DNA of 64,000 nucleotides, taken from Actinomyces sp. oral taxon 170 str. F0386 (lineage in GTDB: Bacteria; Actinomycetota; Actinomycetes; Actinomycetales; Actinomycetaceae). Positions within the stretch are counted from its first letter, which is position 1; every line of letters starts with the position of its first letter. Of this stretch, positions 1 to 9,325 are shown in pieces. The notes beneath the pieces are model-generated. The model worked only from the letters and a program-made list of their open reading frames with translations. It was not told where the DNA came from and ran no database searches. The DNA is taken from positions 372,001 to 436,000 of the forward strand of contig NZ_GL882544.1 of the NCBI RefSeq assembly GCF_000195595.1, given 5' to 3'. The position numbers were made by a program, and so were the translations under genes.

Positions 1-2
1 AG

Positions 3-749
3 GCCTTCCTGGAGGCCGTGGTGCGCACGGTGCGGCTCATCCGCTCCAAGGGAGTGGGCATCGTCTTCATCACCCAGTCCCCCACGGACGTGCCCGACGA
101 GGTCCTGGCCCAGCTCGGCAGCCGGGTCCAGCACGCCCTGCGCGCCCATACCCCGGCCGACGCCGCCAACCTCAAGAAAGCGGTCTCCACCTTCCCGGTC
201 AGCCCGGTGGACCTCAGCCGGGTGCTCACGTCGCTGGGGACCGGTCAGGCCGTCGTCAGCGTCCTGGATGAGAAGGGGCGCCCGGCCCCGGTGGCCCCGG
301 TGGTCATCAATGTTCCCGCCGCCGTCATGGGACCGGCGCAGGAGGGCACCGTCAGCCAGGTACTGTCCTCCTCACCGCTGAAGCCCAAGTACGCCACCGG
401 TGTGGACAACGAGTCCGCCTACGAGCTGCTGGCCCAGCGGGTCCAGGCCGATGCCGAGGCCGCCCAGGCAGCTCGCGCCGCTGAGGAGGCGGCCAAGGAG
501 CAGGCCAAGGCCGACGCCGCCGCCCAGAAGGCGCTGGAGAAGGAGGCGGCCCGTGAGGCGGCTCAGCGCCAGAAAGAGGCCGAGCGGCTGGAGCGTGAGG
601 CCGTCAAGGAGGCTCAGCGTCGCCAGCGCGAGGCGGAGAAGGCCGCCGAGCGCCGTCAGCGGGAGGTCGAGAAGACCATCGGCTCGGTGGGCCGCCAGAT
701 CACCCGCGAGATCACGCGCTCCATCTTCGGCACCCTGAGGCGCCGCTGA
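3..749 (+). CDS. HerA-like/DUF853 ATPase, C-terminal fragment
   Basis: This is the 3' end of a gene that starts before the window; the frame is open from base 3. The visible N-terminal part (KGVGIVFITQSPTDVPDEVL, then a stretch ending in VVSVLDEKGRPAP) matches the C-terminal half of DUF853 proteins, HerA/FtsK-like P-loop ATPases such as YjgR. The Walker A region lies outside the window. The last ~110 residues are an Ala/Glu/Arg/Lys-rich segment that looks like a long coiled coil and ends in a basic tail, beyond the conserved domain. The cellular role of the family is poorly known; a DNA translocase or helicase role is inferred from the fold. It converges on leuS. Confidence 0.8.
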   Translation, partial: AFLEAVVRTVRLIRSKGVGIVFITQSPTDVPDEVLAQLGSRVQHALRAHTPADAANLKKAVSTFPVSPVDLSRVLTSLGTGQAVVSVLDEKGRPAPVAPVVINVPAAVMGPAQEGTVSQVLSSSPLKPKYATGVDNESAYELLAQRVQADAEAAQAARAAEEAAKEQAKADAAAQKALEKEAAREAAQRQKEAERLEREAVKEAQRRQREAEKAAERRQREVEKTIGSVGRQITREITRSIFGTLRRR

Positions 750-769
750 ACACTGGCTCAAGCAAAGCG

Positions 770-808
770 GAGGGGCTGCACCAACCATCTCGGTTCGTGC
801 AGCCCCTC
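770..808. terminator. Bidirectional hairpin terminator
   Basis: A perfect 12-bp inverted repeat (GAGGGGCTGCAC / GTGCAGCCCCTC) has a further AACC/GGTT pairing inside the loop. It lies in the 120-base gap between the convergent HerA-like gene and leuS. There is no clear T-run, which is common for actinobacterial terminators. Confidence 0.75.
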
Positions 809-869
809 GCGCTGTTCCTCCGCTACTCCGGCGCGGCCGTGAGCGACGCCGTCGGAGAGCTCTCGCTGG

Positions 870-3851
870 TCACTCGGGGACGATGCTCACCAGCTTGGGG
901 GCGCGGACGATCACCTTGCGCACACCGCGCCCGTCCAGGGTGCGGATGACGCCGGGGGCGGCCAGAGCCAGCCTCTCCAGCTCGTCCTCGGAGATGCCGG
1001 GGTCGACCTCAATGCGGTCGCGGACCTTGCCCTTGACCTGAACGACACAAGTGACCTTGTCGGCGGCCAGCAGGGACTGGTCGGTCACGGCCGGGAAGGC
1101 CTCATGGGCCAGCGAGTGCTCGTGCCCCAGGCGCTTCCAGATCTCCTCGGCGATGTGCGGGGCCACGGGCGCCGTCATGAGCACAAGCGGCTCGACGGCC
1201 TCGCGCGGGACCGAACTGAGCCCGGTGAGGTGGTTGTTGAGGACGATGAGCTTGGCGATGGCCGTGTTGAGGCGCATCCCCTCGTAGTCCTCGCGCACGC
1301 CCACGATCGTCTTGGCCACGAGCCGGCGGGTCTCCTCGTCGGCGGGCTCGTCGACCACCGTCAGCTCACCGGTGGTCTCGTCGACGACGTTGCGCCACAG
1401 TCGCTGCAGGAAGCGCTGGCTGCCGGCGACGGCGCGGGTGTCCCACGGACGATCGGCGTCGAGCGGCCCCATGCTCATCTCGTAGACGCGGAACGTGTCG
1501 GCGCCGTAGGCCTCGTACATGTCGTCGGGGGTGACGATGTTCTTCAGGGACTTGCCCATCTTGCCGTACTCGCGGCGCACCGGCTCGCCCTGCCACAGGT
1601 ATGTGGTGGAGCCGTCCTCGGCGGTGACCTCCTCGACCTCGTCGGCGGGTACGTACTGGCCGCGAGCGTCGGTGTAGGCGTAGGCCTGGACGTAGCCCTG
1701 GTTGAAGAGACGGTGGTAGGGCTCGGAGGAGGAGACGTGGCCCAGGTCGAAGAGCACCTTGTGCCAGAAGCGCGAGTAGAGCAGGTGCAGGACGGCGTGC
1801 TCGACGCCGCCGACATACAGGTCGGTGCCGCCGGAGGTGTTACCGGCCTCGGGGCGCGGCCCCATCCAGTAGGCCTCGTTGGCCGGGTCGACGAGTGCGT
1901 TCTCATCGGTGGGGTCGATGTAGCGCATCTCGTACCAGCACGAGCCGGCCCACTGCGGCATCGTGTTGGTCTCGCGGTAGTACGTCCGGGGGCCCTCGCC
2001 CAGGTCGAGCTCGACCTCGACCCACTCGGTGGCCTTGCCCAACGGCGGCTCCGGAGAGGAGTCGGCGTCATCGGGGTCGTAGGAGCGCGGTGAGTAGTCG
2101 GTGACCTCGGGCAGCTCGACGGGCAGCATCGACTCGGGCAGGGCGTGGACGCCGCCGTCCTCGTCCCACACGATCGGGAAGGGCTCGCCCCAGTAGCGCT
2201 GGCGGGAGAAGAGCCAGTCGCGCAGGCGGTAGGTGACCGCGCCCCGGCCCACGCCCTTGGCCTCCAGCCAACCGATCATGGTGGCCTTGGCCTCGTCCTT
2301 GCTCATGCCGTTGATGTCCAGGTCGCCCTGGGCGGAGTTCACGACGACGCCGTCACCGGTGTAGGCCTGGGCGCTCAGGTCGACGCCGTGGGGGTCGTCG
2401 GCCGGGCCGATGGTCTGAATGATGTCGATGTCGTACTTGGTGGCGAAGGCGTAGTCGCGCTCGTCGTGGGCAGGCACGGCCATGATGGCACCGGTCCCGT
2501 AGCCCATGAGGACGTAGTCGGCCACGAAGACCGGCACCTTCGCCCCGTTGACGGGGTTGATGCCGAAGAAGCCGGTGAAGACGCCGGTCTTGACCCGGCC
2601 CTCGTCGGTGCGGTCGGCGTCCGACGTCGCCGCGGCCCGGGCGCGGTAGGCGGCCACGGCCTCGGCGGGGGTCGCGTAGCCACCGGTCCAGGCCTCCTTG
2701 GTGCCCTCGGGCCAGGCGGCCGGGACGGTCAGGGCCGCGGCGTCGTCGGCGATCTGGGCCTCGGCGCGCACCGAGCCGGAGGCCTGGAGGCCGCCCAGCA
2801 CGGGGTGCTCGGGGGCCACCACCATGAAGGTGGCGCCGAAGAGGGTGTCGGGGCGGGTGGTGTAGACGCTCAGCGACGCGTCCTGGCCAACGCCCTGACC
2901 GGCCCCGGGCACGGCGAAGGTCACCTCGGAGCCCTCGGAGCGGCCGATCCAGTTGCGCTGCATGAGCTTGACCTTCTCGGGCCAGTCCACGGTGTCCAGA
3001 TCCTCGGCGAGGCGGTCGCCGTAGGCGGTGATACGCATCATCCACTGACGCAGGTTGCGCTTGAAGACCGGGTAGTTGCCGCGCTCGGAGCGGCCCTCGG
3101 CGGTGACCTCCTCGTTGGCGAGGACCGTGCCCAGGCCGGGGCACCAGTTGACGGGCGCGTTGGAGACGTAGGCCAGGCGGAAGGAGTCGATGACCTCGGC
3201 CTGCTCGGCGGCGCTCAGACCGGCCCAGTCGCGGCCGCCGGGGACGGGGACCTGCCCGAAGGCGAGCTTGTCGCGCAGCTCGGACACCGGCCGGGCCGCA
3301 CCCTTGCCACGGCCGTCGCGGCGTGGGGCCTCGGGGTCGAACCAGGAGTTGAAGACCTGCAGGAAGATCCACTGGGTCCAGCGCACGTAGTCGACGTCGA
3401 TGGTGGCCAGGGAGCGGCGAGGGTCGTGGGACAGGCCCAGGCGGCGCAGCTGGCGGCGCATGTTGGCGATGTTGGCCTCGGTGGAGATGCGCGGGTGCTG
3501 ACCGGTGGTGACGGCGTACTGCTCGGCGGGCAGGCCGAAGGCGTCGTAGCCCATCGTGTACAGGACGTTCCTGCCGGTCATGCGGGTGAAGCGCGCGACG
3601 ACGTCGGTGGCGATGTAGCCCAGCGGGTGGCCCACGTGCAGGCCCTTGCCGGAGGGGTAGGGGAACATGTCCAGCAGGAAGTACTTCTCCTTGTCCGCGC
3701 CGGGGCCGGCCAGGGAGCCGACGGGGTTGTCGGCGTTGAAGGTGCCCTCGACCTCCCAGCGGTCCTGCCAGGCGGTCTCGATGGAGCCCGCCAGGGCCGC
3801 CGTGTAGCGGTAGGGGGTGTCGGACTCGCCCGGTGCGGTTCTCTCTGACAT
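870..3851 (-). CDS. leuS: Leucyl-tRNA synthetase
   Basis: Charges tRNA-Leu with leucine in the cytoplasm (class I synthetase). The HIGH-box is seen as HVGH at residues 72-75 after FPYPSGKGL, and the KMSKS-box as KMGKS near residue 765. Between them lies a long editing domain with the motif [12 protein letters not shown]. At 993 aa it is longer than the ~860 aa of E. coli LeuRS, consistent with the long forms of high-GC Gram-positives. The ATG start at 3851 gives a normal N-terminus. About 180 bases upstream separate it from the MerR gene. I looked there for a T-box element and saw none. Confidence 0.97.
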   Translation of the reverse strand: MSERTAPGESDTPYRYTAALAGSIETAWQDRWEVEGTFNADNPVGSLAGPGADKEKYFLLDMFPYPSGKGLHVGHPLGYIATDVVARFTRMTGRNVLYTMGYDAFGLPAEQYAVTTGQHPRISTEANIANMRRQLRRLGLSHDPRRSLATIDVDYVRWTQWIFLQVFNSWFDPEAPRRDGRGKGAARPVSELRDKLAFGQVPVPGGRDWAGLSAAEQAEVIDSFRLAYVSNAPVNWCPGLGTVLANEEVTAEGRSERGNYPVFKRNLRQWMMRITAYGDRLAEDLDTVDWPEKVKLMQRNWIGRSEGSEVTFAVPGAGQGVGQDASLSVYTTRPDTLFGATFMVVAPEHPVLGGLQASGSVRAEAQIADDAAALTVPAAWPEGTKEAWTGGYATPAEAVAAYRARAAATSDADRTDEGRVKTGVFTGFFGINPVNGAKVPVFVADYVLMGYGTGAIMAVPAHDERDYAFATKYDIDIIQTIGPADDPHGVDLSAQAYTGDGVVVNSAQGDLDINGMSKDEAKATMIGWLEAKGVGRGAVTYRLRDWLFSRQRYWGEPFPIVWDEDGGVHALPESMLPVELPEVTDYSPRSYDPDDADSSPEPPLGKATEWVEVELDLGEGPRTYYRETNTMPQWAGSCWYEMRYIDPTDENALVDPANEAYWMGPRPEAGNTSGGTDLYVGGVEHAVLHLLYSRFWHKVLFDLGHVSSSEPYHRLFNQGYVQAYAYTDARGQYVPADEVEEVTAEDGSTTYLWQGEPVRREYGKMGKSLKNIVTPDDMYEAYGADTFRVYEMSMGPLDADRPWDTRAVAGSQRFLQRLWRNVVDETTGELTVVDEPADEETRRLVAKTIVGVREDYEGMRLNTAIAKLIVLNNHLTGLSSVPREAVEPLVLMTAPVAPHIAEEIWKRLGHEHSLAHEAFPAVTDQSLLAADKVTCVVQVKGKVRDRIEVDPGISEDELERLALAAPGVIRTLDGRGVRKVIVRAPKLVSIVPE

Positions 3852-4033
3852 CGCGGCAGCGCTCTTTTCCTACTCGTGCTTCCTGGTGCTGGGGCACAGC
3901 CTATCGCCCGGCGGCAGCGGGGCCCGACGGCGTCCGCCCCACGGGCGGGCGAGACCGGTCACGTCGGTGGAGACCGGCGGCCTCGGCAGGCCCGGGGCTT
4001 ACTCCCCCGCCTGGCTCCTTATTCCACTCGGGT

Positions 4034-4396
4034 TCACTCGCCGGCCATGGCCTTGAAGCGGTTGAGGGCGCCCTGCTCGCGTGCCAGCCGGCTACGGTGC
4101 CGGTTGATCCGCTCCTCAACGGCGTCGAGCTCGCGGCGCAGGCCGGGGCACATGGTGATCGCGACGGCTCGGCTGTCGCCGGTGATCTCGACGCAGTCCA
4201 GGTAGCGACGGGCGGCGGCGACACCGAGGCCGGTGGCCAGGATCGGCCGAATGCGTGCGACGACGTCGAGGTCCTCGGGGCGGTAGTCCCGGTAGCCGGC
4301 CGAGGTCCGTTCGGGCACGAGCAGACCGGCCTCCTCGTAGTGCCTCAGGGAGCGGGGGCTGACGCCCGCCTGTCGGGCGAACTCTCCGATGCGCAC
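4034..4396 (-). CDS. MerR-family transcriptional regulator
   Basis: A 120-aa regulator with the classic MerR winged HTH at the N-terminus (MRIGEFARQAGVSPRSLRHY, residues 1-20), followed by the YRDYRPEDLDVVARI segment and a C-terminal helix for dimerisation. The effector region is short and lacks an obvious metal-binding Cys cluster; there is one Cys near residue 88 and one in MCPG. It more likely senses a small molecule than a metal, but the ligand cannot be named. The start is GTG with GGAAAGGA upstream. It is divergent from the alpha/beta hydrolase, with a TTGAC/GTCAA dyad between them, so that gene is the probable target. Confidence 0.9.
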   Translation of the reverse strand: MRIGEFARQAGVSPRSLRHYEEAGLLVPERTSAGYRDYRPEDLDVVARIRPILATGLGVAAARRYLDCVEITGDSRAVAITMCPGLRRELDAVEERINRHRSRLAREQGALNRFKAMAGE

Positions 4397-4427
4397 GAGG
4401 AGATCCTTTCCGGTGAGCAGCTTCCGC

Positions 4428-4449
4428 TTGACCTTGCCAATAGTGTCAA
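4428..4449. promoter_or_regulatory. Probable MerR operator/promoter
   Basis: TTGAC and GTCAA arms lie 12 bases apart between the divergent MerR and hydrolase genes. On the plus strand, TTGACC (4428-4433) could be a -35 and TCTACC (4452-4457) a weak -10 with an 18-bp spacer. Dyads inside long-spaced promoters are typical MerR targets. The binding itself is inferred. Confidence 0.5.
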
Positions 4450-4467
4450 TGTCTACCGTCCAGGGGC

Positions 4468-5130
4468 ATGGATCACGTTACAGAACATCGCCCCTTTAAC
4501 GGACTCGACGAGGTCGACAGAGTCATTCTCGTCCACGGCTTCGGGGCGGGGCCTGACGACCACTGGTTTCCGTGGCTCGCGCGAACCGTCCGCCATGTCG
4601 AGGTGCCGCAGCTCTCTCATCCGGAGACTCCGGAGGCCTCGACCTGGGCGTCAACCATCGCCGAGAGGATCGGGACGTCGCCGGACGGGCTGGCGGGGCT
4701 CGCAATCGTGGCGCACAGTCTTGGCGGCCTGACCGCACTGCGGGCGATCGAGCGAGTCATCGCGTGCGGCTCACCGGTGAACGGCGACGGTCAGCATCTG
4801 GCGGCCTTCATCGCCGTCGCGCCCTTCGCGCAGCAGCTTCCACCGACGGGAGAGGCGGAGCTCGACCATTTCCTCGTCACTGGACTGAACGGCTTTCTCG
4901 ACGGCGCGAGCCCCGGTGAGCTGCGGCCGCTTCTAGGGCCCACCACAGTCATTCACTCCGATAACGACCCGCTCGTCCCTCAGGCGGCTTCGCGGAGATT
5001 CGCCACCGCGATCAGCGCCGACGTCGTCACCGTTCCGGGCGCGGGCCATTTCCTGGCCTCCGACGGCGTCACGTCACTTCCGCAAGTTGTGGCTGCGTTG
5101 ATGGCAAACCGGCACTTTCTTCAAAGATGA
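4468..5130 (+). CDS. Alpha/beta hydrolase, RBBP9/YdeN type
   Basis: A 220-aa serine hydrolase of the small RBBP9/YdeN family. The oxyanion segment VHGFGAGPDDHWFPWL is at residues 22-37, the nucleophile elbow AHSLGG places Ser84, DNDPLV supplies the acid (Asp165/167), and GAGHF gives His194, so the triad looks complete. There is no signal peptide, so it is cytoplasmic. The substrate is unknown; family members include esterases. It is transcribed away from the MerR gene across a short promoter dyad and is probably controlled by it. The terminator hairpin starts inside its last codons. Confidence 0.88.
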   Translation: MDHVTEHRPFNGLDEVDRVILVHGFGAGPDDHWFPWLARTVRHVEVPQLSHPETPEASTWASTIAERIGTSPDGLAGLAIVAHSLGGLTALRAIERVIACGSPVNGDGQHLAAFIAVAPFAQQLPPTGEAELDHFLVTGLNGFLDGASPGELRPLLGPTTVIHSDNDPLVPQAASRRFATAISADVVTVPGAGHFLASDGVTSLPQVVAALMANRHFLQR

Positions 5131-5157
5131 CGCGTATTCGCGTCGGCTTTGAAGAAA
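5116..5157. terminator. Bidirectional terminator overlapping the hydrolase stop
   Basis: A long near-perfect hairpin: TTTCTTCAAAG and GACGCG pair with CGCGTC and CTTTGAAGAAA around a TATT loop with one 2-base mismatch. It lies between two convergent genes, and A/T-rich flanks give U-tracts in both directions. Confidence 0.85.
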
Positions 5158-5176
5158 AGGTCGGTCCGATGCTCTG

Positions 5177-5620
5177 TCACGCTACCGGACTGTCCAGACT
5201 CGCGGGCACGAATTCGCCCCAGCCGTCCTCGATGAGGCCGGCCCGCAGACGCTCCATGGCGGCATCGAGCTCCTCCCCCTCGGGGTGGCGGGCCGAGGAG
5301 AAGGACAGGTCCTCCTCGGAGCGGATCGGCAGCACATGCAGGTGCAGGTGGTCAACGCCGTAGCCGGCCACGATGAGCCCGGCCCGGGGTGCCTCGAAGA
5401 CACGCACCTGCGCGACACCGATGCGCTTGGCGACCACAGCCAGGTGCGCCACCACGTTGTCGGGCGCGTCCACGTAGGAGTCGATCTCGTCGCGTGGGAC
5501 CACGAGGACGTGCCCGTCGGTGTGCGGCTCAATGGTGGCGAAGGCGACGCAGACCTCGTCCGCCCACACGAAACGGCCGGGGATCTTGCCCTTGATGATC
5601 TCGGTGAAAATCGTGCTCAT
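5177..5620 (-). CDS. HIT-family nucleotide hydrolase/transferase
   Basis: A 147-aa histidine-triad protein. The HIT motif is seen as HLHLHV with His91, His93 and His95; the N-terminus MSTIFTEIIKGKIPG and the strand DGHVLVVPRDEI are typical. Family members hydrolyse nucleoside phosphoramidates or adenylated intermediates; the substrate here is unknown. I chose the ATG at 5620 because the conserved domain begins there; the frame continues upstream only with unconserved sequence. It is a stand-alone gene facing the hydrolase terminator. Confidence 0.92.
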   Translation of the reverse strand: MSTIFTEIIKGKIPGRFVWADEVCVAFATIEPHTDGHVLVVPRDEIDSYVDAPDNVVAHLAVVAKRIGVAQVRVFEAPRAGLIVAGYGVDHLHLHVLPIRSEEDLSFSSARHPEGEELDAAMERLRAGLIEDGWGEFVPASLDSPVA

Positions 5621-5679
5621 GGCCCTATTGTCCCCCAGCTCCACCCAGGCCCGTCCAGGCGTCCAGGCACTGGGGCATC

Positions 5680-6444
5680 TCAGGCCAGCAGCCACAGGGA
5701 GCCGTCGGGGATGATGGCCTCCGGGGTCATCTCGGGCACTGCGCCGTGTGAGGCCTCCGGGTCCAGCAGGGTGATGACGGTTGCCCGACGGCGCTTGCCG
5801 CCTTCCTCGGCCGGAGCCACGGTGCCGCGGTCGCGGATCCGCACCCGGCTGTCCAGCCCGATGCCGGCCTTCCTGAGGCGACGCAGCGTCTCAGTGTCGT
5901 CCTGGATCCGCCCGACGACGCCGTCGGCTCCCACCGGCAGGGTCTCCAGGCGCACCAGGTCGGGCACGACGAGCCGACCGTCCGCCGTAGGAATCGGGTC
6001 CCCGTGCGGGTCGCGGGTGGGGTGTCCCAGGACCGCGTCGAGCCGCTCCAGCAGCCGCTCGGAGACGGCGTGCTCGAGCTCCTCGGCCTCGGCGTGCACC
6101 TCGTCCCAGCCGAAGCCGAGCTGGGTGACCAGGTAGGTCTCCAGAATGCGGTGGCGACGGATCATGCCCATGGCCCGGCGCCTGCCCTCCTCGGAGAGGG
6201 TGACGGCCCGGTAGGGCTTATGGACGAGCAGCCCCTCCTCCACCAGACGGGCCACGTTCTCCGAGGCGGTCGACGGTGCCACCTCCATGCGCTTGGCCAG
6301 GCCGGTGATGGAGGCACCCGCCCCGCCCCACTCGCAGGCGGCCCACACGACCTTGAGGTAGTCCTGGGTGACGGTCGAGTCCCCCGCCACCGACGGCTTC
6401 CAGGCGGGCCCGGCCGAGGCCGTCCTGTTCGCGGGCGGCGTCAC
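5680..6444 (-). CDS. DtxR-family metal-dependent regulator
   Basis: A 254-aa regulator with an N-terminal winged HTH (TQDYLKVVWAACEW, then ITGLAKRMEVAPSTASENVARL), a metal-binding and dimerisation region (HRILETYLVTQLGFGWDEVHAEAEELEHAVS), a linker with HPTRDPHGDPIP, and a C-terminal SH3/FeoA-like domain. Family proteins repress iron or manganese genes when loaded with Fe2+ or Mn2+. Its metal cannot be decided from sequence alone. The GTG start at 6444 overlaps the VKOR stop (GTGA), so the two genes are translationally coupled. A DtxR-type box occurs at 16122-16140 in this window. Confidence 0.92.
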   Translation of the reverse strand: MTPPANRTASAGPAWKPSVAGDSTVTQDYLKVVWAACEWGGAGASITGLAKRMEVAPSTASENVARLVEEGLLVHKPYRAVTLSEEGRRRAMGMIRRHRILETYLVTQLGFGWDEVHAEAEELEHAVSERLLERLDAVLGHPTRDPHGDPIPTADGRLVVPDLVRLETLPVGADGVVGRIQDDTETLRRLRKAGIGLDSRVRIRDRGTVAPAEEGGKRRRATVITLLDPEASHGAVPEMTPEAIIPDGSLWLLA

Positions 6445-7175
6445 CCGAACAACCTTGCCAGCTGGCCACCGAAGGCGATGATGATGGTGAGGACCACGGC
6501 CAGGTACATCGCCGCCATGATCCACCAGCGGGCCTTGAGCAGGTCGAGGGCCAGGTTGTCCCGCAGCCCCAGGTGCCCGCCGGCCGCCGCCCAGGCCCAG
6601 GAATGGGCGGCCACCGGGATGGTGACGGACCAGATGACCAGGCAGAAGGGGCAGAGCTTGCCGAAGGTCATGATGGAGACGGCCAGGAACCAGATGACGA
6701 AGGCGATCCCGCCGAGGCTGCCGGCGCTCAGCCCCCACCACATCCACCGCGGCAGGCGTGCGCCGCTGAGCAGGGCGGCACCGATCGCGGCCAGGGCACC
6801 GAAGGCGATGGCCCCGATGAAGGAGTTCGGCACGCCCAGGAGGTTGCCCTGCCACACGTTGAGGGAGTCGCCGCAGGACACCAGAGGGTTGACATCGCAC
6901 ACGAGCGCCGCATCCGGGTTGCGCAGCAGCCTGATCTGGGAGCTGATGAGCTCCCAGCAGGCGACGAGCCCGATGAGGGCGCACACGACGAGCAGCCAGC
7001 CGAAGCTTCGCTCGGCCTCGGAGCGGCGCATCCAGGCAGGCCGGTCGGCCGAGCCTTCGTCGTGATCGCGGCGGGTGCGCCGGTCGAGCTCCCGGCCGGG
7101 GGATGATCCCAGGTAGGCCTCGAGCTCGGCCTCGCTCATCTCATCGATCTCGGCATCTGTGGGCATGCGCGACAT
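6441..7175 (-). CDS. VKOR-family membrane thiol oxidoreductase
   Basis: Membrane protein of 244 aa that reoxidises a DsbA-like extracellular thiol oxidase and passes electrons to quinone. An acidic ~55-residue cytoplasmic N-terminus precedes about five membrane segments. Cys93 and Cys101 (loop pair, in CDVNPLVSCGDS) and the active-site CPFC (Cys175-Cys178) are all present. In Actinomyces oris a VKOR works with the thiol oxidase MdbA in folding pilins and other exported proteins; the same role is inferred here. I chose the ATG at 7175 because GAGGAG lies 7 bases upstream. No DsbA-like partner lies adjacent; the coupled gene is the DtxR regulator. Confidence 0.9.
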   Translation of the reverse strand: MSRMPTDAEIDEMSEAELEAYLGSSPGRELDRRTRRDHDEGSADRPAWMRRSEAERSFGWLLVVCALIGLVACWELISSQIRLLRNPDAALVCDVNPLVSCGDSLNVWQGNLLGVPNSFIGAIAFGALAAIGAALLSGARLPRWMWWGLSAGSLGGIAFVIWFLAVSIMTFGKLCPFCLVIWSVTIPVAAHSWAWAAAGGHLGLRDNLALDLLKARWWIMAAMYLAVVLTIIIAFGGQLARLFG

Positions 7176-7268
7176 CGTCAGTCTCCTCACCGGTGGTGCG
7201 TCATCAGTTCTTCTGGGCGTTGTGTGGTCATCAGGATGCGAGCGTATGCCACCAGGGGCGCGTGCGCC

Positions 7269-9317
7269 CTACCCGTCCGAAAACTCGGCCTGGTCCTGGG
7301 GCTCGGCACCCTCCTGCGGCTCTGTGCCCTCCTGGGACTCGGCCGGCGCCTCCGTGGGGACCTCGGCCGGTGCCTGCTCCGGGGTGGCCGACGCCGACGG
7401 ATCGGGGGTTGAGGCCATTGTCGCCGTCTCCTGGCCGGAGGAGATACCCGGTACCGATCGCCAGGCCCCCACCGTCACCGAGGCATCGGGGTGGAGGATG
7501 ACGGCGCGCCAGGCCACCAGCGCTCCCGCTGAGTCGAAGGACAGGACGTGGAGGAAGGCGTCCTCCGTGACCGAACCCAGCGAGGTGCCGCCCTTGCCCG
7601 CACCGGAGACGATCCCGGTGACGGGTCTGCCGGAGCGGGGGCTGATCGCCGTGGTCATCCCCCGCTCAGCGTGGACGTGCCCGGCCAGGAGCAGCGGCGC
7701 GCAGCCCTCCTTCATGAGCGGGTCGAAGGTGGCCGGCTGGTGGATGAGGACGACGTCGACCGGTGTGCGCCCGCAACTGACCTTGGCCAGGCGAGTGGCG
7801 ATCTGCTCGGTGGTCTCGCCGCTGCGCAGCTTGGTGCCTGCCGCTGTCGTTCGCTCGGCGTCGTCGTCGCCCAGGACATCGATACCGGCGACCCTCTGGA
7901 CCGAGCCGTCGGTGACGGTCCACCCCTGGGAGCGCAGGCGGGAGGCGGTGGCGTCGGAGTCGTGGTTGCCGATGGTGGCGACCTTCGCCGTCGAGCTCGG
8001 GACCGCCTGGGTCAGTGCGTCGACGCACACCCGCTCCGGGTCGGAACCGGTCATGGTCAGGTCGCCGTCATCCATGTGGACATCCGCGCCGGAGAGCTGG
8101 TCGAGGACCCCGGAGAAGCCGATGACGTCGAGGTTGCAGTGCAGATCGGTGGTGAGCACGGCCGTCCTGTGCCCGCGCTGGGGAACCGAGCGGGCTCCCG
8201 TCACCGGCGGCGCCGAGGCCGAGGGGGTCGCGGAGGCCGACGGCGTCTCAGCACCCGCCGGGCTCTCGGAGGACTCCGGCGTCTCCCCCGGTGACGGGGG
8301 CGACGCGGGCTCTGCCTCGACCACGGTCTTGGCGGAGGAGGCCTTGACCCGCGCCTGCAGGTCCGTAGCGTCCACTTTCCCATCAGCGGCGGTGACGTCC
8401 ACTAGGCCCTCGGTCTGCTCCGCGGCCTTCCAGGCGGCGCGCAGGTTGGTGTCTGCCTTGGCGTAGAAGTCATTGTTGGTCTCGACGAAAGAGCGCGCCT
8501 TGGGGCCGTAGGCGGTGACGACGTCGGCGATACGTCCCGAGAAGCGGGCCCGGGCAAGCGGGGTGCCCTCCAGAACGGACAGGGTGGAGCCGTGCGTGGT
8601 GGCCGTGCGCATGGCCGGCACCAGGAGAGAGGCCACGGTGGCCACTGCCGCCGAGAACGCCACGGTCGTCGCCCAGCGGTGCGAGGCGCCGGCGCGAACC
8701 GTCTCGCGCCAGGGCTTCGTCGGTGCCAGGCGCCAGGCGGCCACGCAGCACAGGAAGATCGCCTCGATGACCCCAGCCCGGCGCAGAGCGTCTCCGGCCA
8801 GACCGTAGAGCCCTTGCCGGATCGTCAGATCGGGGTGGGAGACGAGCGAGAGGTAGGATGCGGCGTCGGAGGACAGCGACTGTCCCACGCTGGCTGCGTT
8901 GGCGGCATTGGGGGCCGGGTCGCCGGGAATCTCGCCCAGGACCACTGTGACGCCGAGGACCCCCGCGGGCGACTCCATCGAGGCGGTGCCCAGCGGTCCA
9001 AGGTCGAGTGAGATGGTGGAGTCCAGGGTCGCCGACCAGGTCGCCTCATGCGGGCCGACCGGAGCCGAGGCCGTTGCCGTGGACAGCCCCAGGAGGAGGG
9101 AGGCCAGGCTGGAGGCCAGAATCATCGCCGTCGTGCCAAGGACCGTGCGGGTACCGGAACGGAGTCTGCGCCACCGGGTTCTTACCGACAGCAGTACCGT
9201 GAGAGCCAGGGCACCGCAACGGCGGACGGCCGTCAGCAGGCCGGTCCACAGGTCGGCTGCGCGAGCCGCGACGCCGGTACCCTTGTCAGCGTCGGTATCC
9301 GTGCCAGGACGTACCAC
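7269..9317 (-). CDS. Membrane-anchored metallophosphoesterase
   Basis: A 682-aa protein with a calcineurin-like phosphoesterase domain at about residues 385-600. The metal motifs visible are TTDLHCN (for DxH), DDGDLT (GD), IGNHDS (GNHD), LIHQP and AGHVHAE (GHxH). The N-terminal ~380 residues contain hydrophobic segments near residues 63-85, 170-190 and 215-235, then a Pro/Ser/Glu-rich linker. The C-terminal ~50 residues are low-complexity Glu/Pro/Ala. The phosphoesterase domain is probably outside the membrane. Substrate unknown. The GTG start at 9317 follows GAGGTGG and lies 8 bases after the HAD gene, implying an operon. Confidence 0.85.
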   Translation of the reverse strand: MVRPGTDTDADKGTGVAARAADLWTGLLTAVRRCGALALTVLLSVRTRWRRLRSGTRTVLGTTAMILASSLASLLLGLSTATASAPVGPHEATWSATLDSTISLDLGPLGTASMESPAGVLGVTVVLGEIPGDPAPNAANAASVGQSLSSDAASYLSLVSHPDLTIRQGLYGLAGDALRRAGVIEAIFLCCVAAWRLAPTKPWRETVRAGASHRWATTVAFSAAVATVASLLVPAMRTATTHGSTLSVLEGTPLARARFSGRIADVVTAYGPKARSFVETNNDFYAKADTNLRAAWKAAEQTEGLVDVTAADGKVDATDLQARVKASSAKTVVEAEPASPPSPGETPESSESPAGAETPSASATPSASAPPVTGARSVPQRGHRTAVLTTDLHCNLDVIGFSGVLDQLSGADVHMDDGDLTMTGSDPERVCVDALTQAVPSSTAKVATIGNHDSDATASRLRSQGWTVTDGSVQRVAGIDVLGDDDAERTTAAGTKLRSGETTEQIATRLAKVSCGRTPVDVVLIHQPATFDPLMKEGCAPLLLAGHVHAERGMTTAISPRSGRPVTGIVSGAGKGGTSLGSVTEDAFLHVLSFDSAGALVAWRAVILHPDASVTVGAWRSVPGISSGQETATMASTPDPSASATPEQAPAEVPTEAPAESQEGTEPQEGAEPQDQAEFSDG

Positions 9318-9325
9318 GGCCCACC

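Noticed and set aside
2145-3848. A long plus-strand open frame of 567 codons over leuS
   Set aside because: It is a shadow of the leuS coding strand: low-complexity Gly/Val/Asp-rich translation with no domain, while the minus strand encodes a complete LeuRS.
3852-4033. Possible T-box leader upstream of leuS
   Set aside because: I looked for the conserved T-box core and a specifier hairpin and found neither.
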